Assembly: GCF_000230835.1 (NCBI RefSeq)
Contig: NZ_CM001240.1
Coordinates: 5,416,279-5,480,278 of the forward strand
Direction of reading: 5' to 3'
DNA from: Clostridium sp. DL-VIII
GTDB lineage: Bacteria > Bacillota > Clostridia > Clostridiales > Clostridiaceae
DNA: 64,000 bases
The notes under the pieces are model-generated. The model did no database searches. It was not told the DNA's origin and was given only the letters and a program-made list of their open reading frames with translations. Position numbers and translations under genes: made by a program. Each line of letters opens with the position of its first letter. The stretch's first letter is position 1. This document shows, piece after piece, positions 1 through 7,297 of this stretch.

Positions 1-555
1 AGGATATCTCATAATAAAGCCATAATCTTGAGCATGAGATTTTAACCATTTACCTTCTTTAGTTTCTCCAAAATCTATTTTAAGCTTGTTTTCTGCACCT
101 TGCTCATTCGTTACATCAATTGCAAATCCAGTTTGATGTTCACTTGTACCTGGTTGTGCCACATATTCATCTGCCTGCTTTTTTCCAACTTTCTTTATTC
201 TTTGCTCATAAACTTGTTTTTGTGATTCATAAGACCTATAGGCTGATACACCATATAAATTTATATTTTCCTTACCAGCAGCCTTAAATAATTCTTCTAA
301 TGCTTTAGCAGCATTTCCCTGCATCATCCTCTCCTCATCTGCTGAACTAGATACAAATCTAACGTTAGGTTTTATCAAGTTTGCAGGTGTATAATCGCTA
401 TTTAATATATGAGTTCTATTTACTAAAATTAAATAGTCATTGGATTTTACATCAGTATTATTATATACTGTGCCATCTACTGTTTTATCATAAATAAGAT
501 GAACTCCCATTATTGCTACGCAGATTAGCAATAGGATTATTATTAATTTTTTCAC
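1..555 (-). CDS. D-alanyl-D-alanine carboxypeptidase, VanY/peptidase M15 type (3' end outside window)
   Basis: The visible 185 residues start at a GTG with a GGAGG box 10 nt upstream. A hydrophobic segment (about residues 4-21) should act as signal anchor, placing the enzyme outside the membrane. The M15/VanY signature is clear: SAYRSYESQ near residue 104, SEHQTGFAID near 138-147, which carries the first zinc ligands (His140, Asp147), and HAQDYGFIMRYP at the window edge. The last zinc ligand region lies beyond base 1. The family trims the terminal D-Ala of peptidoglycan stem peptides. In clostridia such genes are usually wall maintenance, not vancomycin resistance, and no vanRS genes are visible. 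Stop codon not seen. Confidence 0.9.
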   Translation of the reverse strand, partial: MKKLIIILLLICVAIMGVHLIYDKTVDGTVYNNTDVKSNDYLILVNRTHILNSDYTPANLIKPNVRFVSSSADEERMMQGNAAKALEELFKAAGKENINLYGVSAYRSYESQKQVYEQRIKKVGKKQADEYVAQPGTSEHQTGFAIDVTNEQGAENKLKIDFGETKEGKWLKSHAQDYGFIMRYP

Positions 556-636
556 AATTCATATTCCTCCATAATCAAGATTATTGTAGTTCTAAGAATA
601 CACCTTCTTGTATGTTTTCTCCTTTTCTAAACATTA

Positions 637-678
637 AGATGAGTTTGCAAGTTCTTTCCAAGAACATACAAACCCATC
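637..678 (-). terminator. Imperfect hairpin after the sigma/anti-sigma operon
   Basis: AGATG.GTTTG pairs with CAAAC.CATCT around an inner AAGTTCTT/AAGAAC stem. It lies between the anti-sigma stop and the VanY start. The T-run is weak, so it may be a weak terminator or a processing hairpin. Confidence 0.45.
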
Positions 679-714
679 TAACTATGCCTTGATTTCAATA
701 AAATAAAATTCTTT

Positions 715-1617
715 TTATTTTATTGATTCTGCAATTTTTATAGTTTCATCTTTACTTAAGTCCTTCCCGCTGTTTAGAAAATATACTACATTATTCACTT
801 CCCAATCAATATTATGTTCATCTTCTAAGATAGCATCTACACCATTAATTTTAATATTTTCTATATCACCATCAGTTGCAAGTGTTGCTTTTGTATCTTC
901 ACATGCAAATCTTTGCTGCATATAAATCTCTTTCCCTGTTTCTTTATTTTTAAAATACAAGGTTGCATATTCATCACTGTCCTTATAGAATTCTGCTTTT
1001 TCAAATTTATATCCATCTGGTAAATACGAAGGCAGCTTAACCTCAAAGTGAGTATAGCCATTTACTTTACTGCTATCTATAACAGTTAATGTATTTTCTT
1101 TAGCTTTTTCTTTCTCCTCTTTTGCTTGTTTTTCTGTAGTCACACTGCCATCAGCAGCATTCCATGTAGCAATTTTCTCCCCGTCTTTTGTGTATATCCC
1201 ATCAATATCTTTTGTGATCTTTTCAAGGACATTTCCATTCTTATCAAAAATCTTTCCTTTGAGACTATTAGGTAGAATATACTCTTCCTCCTTACTATCA
1301 TTATATTGTATTGCTGAAAAGTGACCTAAAGATATAGTCTTAATAATATTATCCACCACTTCTTTCGCAAAGGTTGTTTGAGCTAATATTGTTGATATAA
1401 TTAGTAATGATGCAACTGCTATACCTGTTTTCTTTATTTTATTAACATTATTATTTCTCTTATTACTAATTTTTTTTATAGTTGTATTAAATATAAAATC
1501 TTTATTGCTTTCCTTGCTAAAATCTATTTTACTCAAACCTACGGCTAAATCCTTAAATTCCTCATCTATACCTTCTATAAAATTTCCTTTAATTTCATAA
1601 GTTCCATAATGTTTCAC
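715..1617 (-). CDS. Anti-sigma-type membrane protein with DUF4367-like C-terminal domain
   Basis: This 300-residue protein has an N-terminal cytoplasmic part (1-62), one transmembrane segment (about 63-84) and a long extracytoplasmic part. The C-terminal ~130 residues, with the motif KLPSYLPDGYKFEKA, resemble the DUF4367 domain often found in clostridial regulators encoded next to ECF sigma factors. A Lys/Glu-rich linker lies near residues 160-172. The GTG start directly abuts the TAA stop of the sigma gene, with a GGAGG box inside the sigma gene end, so the two are co-translated. The likely role is to hold the sigma factor at the membrane and release it on an envelope signal. That role is inferred from gene order and topology; the signal is unknown. 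Confidence 0.75.
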   Translation of the reverse strand: MKHYGTYEIKGNFIEGIDEEFKDLAVGLSKIDFSKESNKDFIFNTTIKKISNKRNNNVNKIKKTGIAVASLLIISTILAQTTFAKEVVDNIIKTISLGHFSAIQYNDSKEEEYILPNSLKGKIFDKNGNVLEKITKDIDGIYTKDGEKIATWNAADGSVTTEKQAKEEKEKAKENTLTVIDSSKVNGYTHFEVKLPSYLPDGYKFEKAEFYKDSDEYATLYFKNKETGKEIYMQQRFACEDTKATLATDGDIENIKINGVDAILEDEHNIDWEVNNVVYFLNSGKDLSKDETIKIAESIK

Positions 1618-2184
1618 TTATTTACCCTCCTTTTCCATTTCACTCTTTAGCTTTTTCATGATTCGATGGAGCTTTACTCCTACATTGCTTTCACTTATTT
1701 TTAATATTTTTGCAATTTCAACATTCTTTAGATTCGCACCAAATTTATATGCAACAATATTACGTTCCTTAGCATCTAAAATACTTAAAGCATCCATCAA
1801 GTTATTATTCCTTTCTCTTTTAAGCATTAAGTCTTCTGGTCCTTTATCTCTTGATATTAAGTTAATAATATTATCAATAGATATAATTTTATGCCTCTTT
1901 TGTTTTCTAAAATAATCATTTATAGTATTTCTAGCAATAGTAAATATCCAAACTTCAAATTTTGATTTTTCGTTTATATAAGTATGAAACTTTATCATTA
2001 CCTTTTCAAATACTTGAATTGTTATGTCTTCTGCCGCCTCGTGAGAATTAACTCTATAGTAAGTGTAGTTATACAGTCTTTTATAATAAAGTTCAAAAAT
2101 CTCTGCAAACCCTTCTTTTTCATTCATGCTGTTATATATATTTTTTTCTTTTTGCAAAAAGTTAATTGTTGTAACTGGATTCAC
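1618..2184 (-). CDS. ECF-type RNA polymerase sigma factor
   Basis: The 188-residue protein has the two-domain ECF layout. Region 2 covers about residues 24-95, with YYKRLYNYTYYRVNSHEAAE and then the -10-recognition helix FEVWIFTIARNTINDYFRK. Region 4 covers about 125-180, with a helix-turn-helix around NVEIAKILKISESNVGVKL. Start is GTG behind GGGAGGAG; a later Met20 is possible but lacks as good a site. It is first in an operon with the anti-sigma gene. A motif upstream (TTGTAATG, 15 nt, CGTATTA) recurs at a second site 340 bp away and is probably its own target promoter, which implies autoregulation. Confidence 0.9.
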   Translation of the reverse strand: MNPVTTINFLQKEKNIYNSMNEKEGFAEIFELYYKRLYNYTYYRVNSHEAAEDITIQVFEKVMIKFHTYINEKSKFEVWIFTIARNTINDYFRKQKRHKIISIDNIINLISRDKGPEDLMLKRERNNNLMDALSILDAKERNIVAYKFGANLKNVEIAKILKISESNVGVKLHRIMKKLKSEMEKEGK

Positions 2185-2239
2185 TTTTTAATCTCCTCCC
2201 TGTAGCACCTATACGCTTAGCTAAGCTACTTTCATATAT

Positions 2240-2269
2240 TAATACGCTATATAAGCCATTCCATTACAA
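2240..2269 (-). promoter_or_regulatory. Probable ECF-sigma autoregulated promoter
   Basis: TTGTAATG (2269-2262) and CGTATTA (2246-2240) are separated by 15 nt, upstream of the sigma gene. The same two blocks with the same spacing occur at 2587-2616. CGT-type -10 elements are usual for ECF sigma factors. Confidence 0.6.
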
Positions 2270-2384
2270 GCTTTTTCATTAATATATATATTTATATGCT
2301 CGATTACTTTTAAGTTAAAATTATATGCAAAATTTTTTCAATACTTTAATTTTTTCACAATTATGCTGGTTTGTATACCAAATC

Positions 2385-2570
2385 TCACCTATATAGGTTT
2401 TTGGAAATATATAAATCTGCATATTTGCTATCTTTTACATTACCTGACTTGTCTTTATAGAAGCTGGCTTTTTCAAATGTATATCCTTCTGGTAAATAAG
2501 AAGGCAACTTAATATCAAAACAAGTATAACCACTTAACTTACTGCAATCTATAACATCTAACATATCCAC
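2385..2570 (-). pseudogene. Remnant of a second DUF4367 anti-sigma protein
   Basis: A 61-codon reading frame matches an internal piece of the neighbouring anti-sigma protein: VIDCSKLSGYTCFDIKLPSY here against VIDSSKVNGYTHFEVKLPSY there, then LPEGYTFEKASFYKD. The sigma gene, the N-terminal and membrane parts, and the C-terminal end are absent. The GTG start has no convincing ribosome-binding site. A copy of the ECF promoter motif lies just upstream, so this looks like a duplicated sigma/anti-sigma module that lost its middle by deletion. A short functional peptide cannot be excluded. Confidence 0.7.
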
Positions 2571-2586
2571 TTTTACTTACATATAC

Positions 2587-2616
2587 TAATACGCTGTTCC
2601 TTTAATTTCATTACAA
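2587..2616 (-). promoter_or_regulatory. Second copy of the ECF promoter motif
   Basis: TTGTAATG (2616-2609), 15 nt, CGTATTA (2593-2587). Blocks and spacing match the promoter of the intact sigma operon, and similarity continues into TATATG.AAGTA downstream. It lies just upstream of the anti-sigma remnant. Confidence 0.5.
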
Positions 2617-2685
2617 ATATTTTGCAAAAAATAAACTGACCAAAAGTAAAATTTAATTTCACCCTTGGTCAGCATTAATTTTAAC

Positions 2686-3606
2686 TTATGGTAGTTTATT
2701 TCCTGCTGCTAAATAAATTTCATACCATTCTTGTCTTGTCAAAGTTATATTTGATGCCTTACATATTTCTTTAATACGATTAGAATTCATTGAACCCGCA
2801 ATGGTTTGTATTTTTGCTGGATGTCTTAGTATCCACGCAGTTGCTATTGCAGTATTAGTTACTCCCTTTTTTTCTGCAATTTCATTAATCTTCTTATTTA
2901 ACTCTGGGAATTTATCATTATCTAAAAATACACCTTCAAAAAATCCATATTGATATGGAGACCAAGCTTGAATAGTTACATCTTTAAGACGGCAATATTC
3001 TAGTACTCCTCCATCCATATCTATTGAAGCATCATTTTTTATATTCATATTTAATCCTGAATCTATCATTCCAGTGTGCATTATACTAAATTGCAGCTGA
3101 TTAATAATTATCTTATTATCTAAATATTTATTAAGCAGTTCTATTTGCATTGGAGTATGATTGCTAACCCCAAAATATTTTACCTTTCCAGTATTGTGTA
3201 ATTTTGAAAAAGCTTCTGCAACTTCTTCGGGTTCCATAAGTGTATCTGGACGGTGAAGCAATAATATATCTACATAATCTGTTTTTAATCTTTTTAAACT
3301 TCCATCTACAGAATTCAAAATATGATCTTTTGAAAAGTCATACATTACACCAGGAACTATAGAGCATTTAGTTTGAATAATCATTTTCTCTCTAATTGAT
3401 GAATTCATATCAATTGCTTCTGAAAAAACTTCTTCTGATTTTCCGCCTCCATATATATCTGCATGGTCAAAAAAGTTAATTCCTTCATTTAAAGATGTTT
3501 TAATTACTTTTTCTGCCTCTCCTTTTTCAATGCCAGCCATTCTCATGCATCCAAGTCCAATTTCTGAAGCCTCAATTCCACATTTTCCAAGGTTTATATT
3601 TTTCAT
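2686..3606 (-). CDS. Aldo/keto reductase family oxidoreductase
   Basis: The true start is taken as MKNINLGKCG at 3606, with GAGAGG 9 nt upstream; the longer frame runs into repeat R1 without a ribosome-binding site. The resulting ~306-residue protein has the AKR TIM-barrel hallmarks: GLGCMRM near the N-terminus, the active-site DHADIYGGG (Asp and Tyr), the lysine in IIQTKC, the histidine in LLLHRPD, and a C-terminal NADPH-binding stretch with AGSMNSNRI. It resembles the YdhF-like group of NADPH-dependent reductases. The substrate is unknown. It lies downstream of the RpiR gene on the same strand, separated by R1, and may be independently transcribed. Confidence 0.88.
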   Translation of the reverse strand: MKNINLGKCGIEASEIGLGCMRMAGIEKGEAEKVIKTSLNEGINFFDHADIYGGGKSEEVFSEAIDMNSSIREKMIIQTKCSIVPGVMYDFSKDHILNSVDGSLKRLKTDYVDILLLHRPDTLMEPEEVAEAFSKLHNTGKVKYFGVSNHTPMQIELLNKYLDNKIIINQLQFSIMHTGMIDSGLNMNIKNDASIDMDGGVLEYCRLKDVTIQAWSPYQYGFFEGVFLDNDKFPELNKKINEIAEKKGVTNTAIATAWILRHPAKIQTIAGSMNSNRIKEICKASNITLTRQEWYEIYLAAGNKLP

Positions 3607-3629
3607 TTTCCTCATCCTCTCTTTTATTT

Positions 3630-3768
3630 GATGTCTAGCCACCGTAATATTCCCATCTTCTAAATCGAAAGATAACAGTGTGACGACCCTAAATAAGTTC
3701 AACTAACCTTCAGTTGAAGATTTACCCTCAAGGGGCACCTAGAAAACTCCCTGAAGCCAAGTTTCACT
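3630..3768 (-). repeat. Repeat R1, copy 1 (structured intergenic repeat)
   Basis: This stretch shares blocks with 12625-12752, including ATAAGTTCAACTAA, TTCAG...CTGAA, AGATAAC and CTAGC..CCGTAA, but the hairpin arms differ. Here an ATCTT/AAGAT hairpin replaces the CACT/AGTG hairpin of copy 2. It fills the gap between the RpiR stop and the aldo/keto reductase start. Confidence 0.6.
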
Positions 3769-4620
3769 TTATACTTTAGCATCTGCTATAGATTGTTCAT
3801 GTTGACTAATCCAATTATATGAATCTTTTTTATCTTGAGTTAAGAGTAAATATAAAACTTCTACTACAACCATTGCAGATACTCTTGAAAAGCTAAATTC
3901 ATCTAAAAATAATTTTTCTCTAGTAGATGTATTTATATGATACTTGCTTTCATTAGCTACTGGAGAATTCTCATGATTTGTAATGGATATGGTTGTTGCT
4001 CCTCTTTCATTTGCAATCTCCAATAAAGTCACAAGTTTTTTTGATGATCCCGAATTTGATATTGCTATAACTACATCATCTTTTGTCAGGGTATATGTAA
4101 ACGCAAGCTGGGTTTCCCATATTGTATTAGTTACAGAACATATTCCTAGTTGATTGAATTTATATGTTCCATCCATTGCAACAGGTATTGTATTTCCCAC
4201 TGCTGCAAATTGAACAATTCTTGCATTTTTAATAATATCCAGTATTTTTTTAATTTCCTTTTCATCCATCATTGAAATAGTTTGTTTTAACTCTTCAATC
4301 TTATTAGCTAAGATGTTTTGAAGAGATTGCGCTATATTATTAGAGTCTAATTTATTAGACACAGTGCTATCTTTTAATTTCACCATATCTTTAGCTATAT
4401 TTATCTTTAAATCATAAAAACCTTTCATGCCACATTTCTTGCAAAATCTAACTATGGTGGCTTCACTAACGTTACTTTGAGCTGCTAATTCTGAAACTGT
4501 CATCTCAATTACTTCTTCCTTTTGGTTTATAACATAATCTGCAATCTTCTTTTCCGCTTCATATAGCTCATTATAAACAGATAGAATTTTATCTAATACA
4601 CTTTTTTCTACTTTTTTCAC
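3769..4620 (-). CDS. RpiR/MurR family transcriptional regulator
   Basis: The 283-residue protein has an N-terminal HTH_6 domain (about 1-77, with VSELAAQSNVSEATIVRFCK) and a C-terminal SIS sugar-phosphate-binding domain (about 120-250, with VAISNSGSSKKLVTLLEIA). Start is GTG behind AAGGAG. Such proteins sense phosphosugars and regulate sugar catabolic genes. It lies ~40 bp downstream of a Gfo/Idh dehydrogenase and, further up, an rpiA-like gene on the same strand. A TTTCGT-N14-ACGAAA inverted repeat over the -35 region upstream of rpiA is a candidate operator. The effector is not known. Confidence 0.9.
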   Translation of the reverse strand: MKKVEKSVLDKILSVYNELYEAEKKIADYVINQKEEVIEMTVSELAAQSNVSEATIVRFCKKCGMKGFYDLKINIAKDMVKLKDSTVSNKLDSNNIAQSLQNILANKIEELKQTISMMDEKEIKKILDIIKNARIVQFAAVGNTIPVAMDGTYKFNQLGICSVTNTIWETQLAFTYTLTKDDVVIAISNSGSSKKLVTLLEIANERGATTISITNHENSPVANESKYHINTSTREKLFLDEFSFSRVSAMVVVEVLYLLLTQDKKDSYNWISQHEQSIADAKV

Positions 4621-4661
4621 CTTTAAAAATACTCCTTTAAGACATATGAAAATAATCCATT

Positions 4662-5630
4662 CTACTCAAAAGGATATTTCAAATCCCATTGCTTTCTTAT
4701 TTCATCCATTATATTCATAACATCAATGGATAATTCTAAAGTACCATTTTTATTTTTATTAATAATATAATTGTTCATATTTTCTACTTCATAAATTAGT
4801 GCTTTTGACATATCGCCTTCTTCTATAGTTTCAATCCTTCCATCAGGGTAAGTGAAGGTAGCCTTATCTGCTCTAGGGAAATTTTCAACAGTTATATATC
4901 CGAGTTCACCACACACTATTCCTCTTTTAGGTTGTTTAGCTCTCATAGTTAATGAAATTACAGCCATTTCATCATCAGGATTTTTAAGTATTATCCCTGA
5001 CTGTTCATCAACTCCTGTTTCAAACTTTTTAACTGTTGTTAAGATTTCCTCCGGCTTACTTGAAAGGAAGAACCTTGTGAAAGATAAAGCATATGTTCCT
5101 ATATCTAAAAGTGCTCCACCTGCTAAATCCGGACTAAAAAATCTATTTGTAACATCATACTCCTTAAGACTTCCAAAGTTAACTTGTATCATTTTTATCT
5201 TTCCAAGCTTTCCATCATCAACAAGCTTACGTAATTTTCTATATAAGGGCATATGATAGATTGTCATTGCCTCTGCGACAATTAAATTTTTTTGCTCTGC
5301 CAAATTTACAATTTCATTTAATTGATTACCATTTACAGTAATCGCTTTCTCACAAAGCACATTTTTATTATTTTGTAAGCTCTTCATTATATATTCATAA
5401 TGATTACAGTGAGGTGTTGCTATATAAACAACGTCAATTTTATCATCTTTTAACATTTCATCATAATTTCCATAGACTTTTTCAATACCATATTTATCTG
5501 CAAAATCTTTTGCTTTTTGAGTATTTCTTGCTCCTACTGCATATGTCTTTCCATTAACTTCGTTAATAGCTTTTACAAAATCTGCTGCAATTGCTCCAGG
5601 GCCCAATATTGCCCAATTCACTTTACTCAT
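4662..5630 (-). CDS. Gfo/Idh/MocA family NAD(P)-dependent oxidoreductase
   Basis: The 322-residue protein opens with a Rossmann fold (LGPGAIAADFVKAI, residues 8-21) and contains the catalytic-site motif CEKAITVN near residue 94, the family's EKP-like lysine. The C-terminal half (about 125-320) is the alpha/beta substrate domain. Length is typical. Members oxidise or reduce sugars, inositols and related polyols. The ATG start has a GAGG box. It sits between rpiA and an RpiR regulator on one strand, with MITE-like repeat R2 between it and rpiA. This suggests a small sugar or polyol catabolic operon; the substrate cannot be read from sequence. Confidence 0.88.
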   Translation of the reverse strand: MSKVNWAILGPGAIAADFVKAINEVNGKTYAVGARNTQKAKDFADKYGIEKVYGNYDEMLKDDKIDVVYIATPHCNHYEYIMKSLQNNKNVLCEKAITVNGNQLNEIVNLAEQKNLIVAEAMTIYHMPLYRKLRKLVDDGKLGKIKMIQVNFGSLKEYDVTNRFFSPDLAGGALLDIGTYALSFTRFFLSSKPEEILTTVKKFETGVDEQSGIILKNPDDEMAVISLTMRAKQPKRGIVCGELGYITVENFPRADKATFTYPDGRIETIEEGDMSKALIYEVENMNNYIINKNKNGTLELSIDVMNIMDEIRKQWDLKYPFE

Positions 5631-5663
5631 ATCTTCACCTCATATTATTTTATTTTTTATCTT

Positions 5664-5762
5664 AATATATATGTTGCAATAATAATGTTACATTTGGAAT
5701 TACTATAGGCTAAGTAGATATCTAGATGTAAAATGCATAAAATTAATTGCAACATATATATT
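5664..5762 (-). repeat. MITE-like repeat R2, copy 1
   Basis: Terminal inverted repeats ATATATGTTGCAAT and ATTGCAACATATAT bound about 97 bp without coding capacity. Inverted, it aligns end to end with 55219-55313 and with 61757-61852. It starts right at the rpiA stop codon. Confidence 0.7.
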
Positions 5763-6442
5763 TAATTTTTAGAAATCACTCTTATACTATTTTCGCTTGC
5801 AATTATTGCTTTAGTAATAACATTAATAAATAGAGATGTTTCAATAACTCCACATATATTTATTAATTCATCATTAAGCTTTTTTATGTCACTTATATTT
5901 TTGAAAGATACATTCATTAATAAATTACCATTATCACTTATTGTAAAGCCATCTTTTATATCACTGCTTCTAATCTCTGGTTTTCCACCTAATTCTAATA
6001 CTTTTCTTTCAACATATTTCAAAGAATCCTTCAATATTTCTATAACAACAGGTGATTTAAATGTTAGCATTTTCTCAACTTTTTTTTCATCCACAAGAAG
6101 AATATAATCATCTGCCATGCTGGCAATTAACTTTTCATTTGTGTGAATTCCACCGCCACTTTTCATTGCATTTAAATTTTCATCAACTTGGTCACAGCCA
6201 TCAAATGCAACATCTATCTTTTCCACAAAAGACGTATGAAGAACTTCTAAGCCATTTTCTATGCAAAGCATTTTTGTTTTTACAGAAGGCGTAACTATTT
6301 TAAGCTTAAGATCCTTATCAGCCTTAATATACTCTACTAAATAGGCAATGCTTCTGCCTCCTCCAAGTCCTACCGTCATACCATTTTTTATATATTTCAT
6401 TGCTTCTTTTGCACAGATTCTTTTTAAATCGTTATCATTCAT
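5762..6442 (-). CDS. rpiA: Divergent ribose-5-phosphate isomerase A
   Basis: The 226-residue protein matches RpiA in length and order of motifs. The phosphate loop reads GLGGGRS where most RpiA have GLGTGST. The active-site block reads DGCDQVD where most have DGADEVD, then AMKSGGGIHTNEK in place of LIKGGGG..REK. The expected catalytic Asp pair, Lys and Glu are all kept. RpiA interconverts ribose-5-phosphate and ribulose-5-phosphate in the cytosol. The changed loops suggest a paralog tuned to another pentose phosphate or to a catabolic role, fitting the Gfo/Idh and RpiR neighbours. ATG start with AAGGAGG. Its leader carries a short R3 element and a strong sigma-A promoter. Confidence 0.85.
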   Translation of the reverse strand: MNDNDLKRICAKEAMKYIKNGMTVGLGGGRSIAYLVEYIKADKDLKLKIVTPSVKTKMLCIENGLEVLHTSFVEKIDVAFDGCDQVDENLNAMKSGGGIHTNEKLIASMADDYILLVDEKKVEKMLTFKSPVVIEILKDSLKYVERKVLELGGKPEIRSSDIKDGFTISDNGNLLMNVSFKNISDIKKLNDELINICGVIETSLFINVITKAIIASENSIRVISKN

Positions 6443-6460
6443 CTTATATCCCCTCCTTAT

Positions 6461-6515
6461 TAGTCATTATCAAAAAAATAACAAATCACTCGCTGACTAT
6501 TTTGTTTCATATGCC
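6461..6515 (-). repeat. Short R3 leader element upstream of rpiA
   Basis: On the minus strand it ends with GTTATTTTTTTGATAATGAC about 20 nt before the start codon. Its other end, GGCATATGAAACAAAATA, matches the far end of the full R3 at 53558-53717. The middle is missing. Confidence 0.5.
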
Positions 6516-6538
6516 TTGCTTAAATATTCTATAATTTT

Positions 6539-6584
6539 ATAATAGTATGATATATTTATTTCGTCAATAGTATTTATCACGAAA
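6539..6584 (-). promoter_or_regulatory. Sigma-A promoter of rpiA with candidate operator
   Basis: TTGACG (6567-6562), 17 nt, TATTAT (6544-6539). An inverted repeat TTTCGT-N14-ACGAAA (6559-6584) overlaps the -35 box and could bind the RpiR regulator of the operon. Confidence 0.65.
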
Positions 6585-6654
6585 CTATTTTTTCTCGGCA
6601 TATACTACTAATAATTTATCTCATTATTTTAAAATTATGAAATAGGACAAAATC

Positions 6655-6701
6655 AAAAAAGATGTTTCATAGTAGTCTGCCTACTATGAAACATCTTTTT
6701 T
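6655..6701. terminator. Bidirectional terminator
   Basis: A perfect 21-bp stem (AAGATGTTTCATAGTAG with its complement) around TCTGC, with A-runs on one side and T-runs on the other. On the minus strand it ends the S-component transcript. Confidence 0.9.
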
Positions 6702-6702
6702 C

Positions 6703-7236
6703 TTATAAATATCTCACGTATTTTTTAAGGATCTTAGCAATTGGTGTGCCTATTATTAATGCTAAAACAATTTGTGCTATATTTCCTGGTATTGATGCCA
6801 TTGGTGATAGCCAATTTCCATAAAGAATTACTTCAGTAATATAATATCCAACTATCATCCAGATACCTGATAAAATTCCCGCAATAATATTTGTTACAAT
6901 ATTATTTCCATCTTTATTTTTACTCCAAGTAATAGTTCCAATCATATATCCCATAATTCCTCTTATAATAAAAGTAAATGGCGCCCAAAGTGCCCAGCCT
7001 GAAGATAAATCAAATATTGCCATTCCCACTGCACCTGCTATAGCACCTTTTTCTTTTCCAAAAACAATTGCTGCAATAAGTAACATTACAGTTCCTAAAT
7101 GAACTAATCCACCGCTGGCTACGATTGGTAACCTTACATTTATAAATGCAGTTGCTACAAATACTAGTGCTGTTAATAATGCCGTCTGCACCATATCTTT
7201 TGTTTTAAATTTACTTTTTCCTTTGTTCATTTCCAT
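6703..7236 (-). CDS. ECF-type vitamin transporter, S (substrate-binding) component
   Basis: The 177-residue protein is almost wholly hydrophobic, with five or six membrane helices after a short Lys-rich N-terminus that contains the interaction-type stretch MVQTALLTALVFVATAF. Length and composition match S components of energy-coupling factor transporters, which capture a vitamin and share a common EcfAAT module encoded elsewhere. Start at 7236 has GGGGGG 8 nt upstream. It lies 60 bp downstream of a PLP-dependent aminotransferase, ending the same transcript. This pairing suggests vitamin B6-type compounds as the cargo; that is inference, and the family resembles COG4720-like proteins only by overall look. 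Confidence 0.8.
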   Translation of the reverse strand: MEMNKGKSKFKTKDMVQTALLTALVFVATAFINVRLPIVASGGLVHLGTVMLLIAAIVFGKEKGAIAGAVGMAIFDLSSGWALWAPFTFIIRGIMGYMIGTITWSKNKDGNNIVTNIIAGILSGIWMIVGYYITEVILYGNWLSPMASIPGNIAQIVLALIIGTPIAKILKKYVRYL

Positions 7237-7297
7237 CTTTCTACCCCCCTTTATGTATTTTTACAAATTTATTGTAACTCCACTATTTTAACTATAA

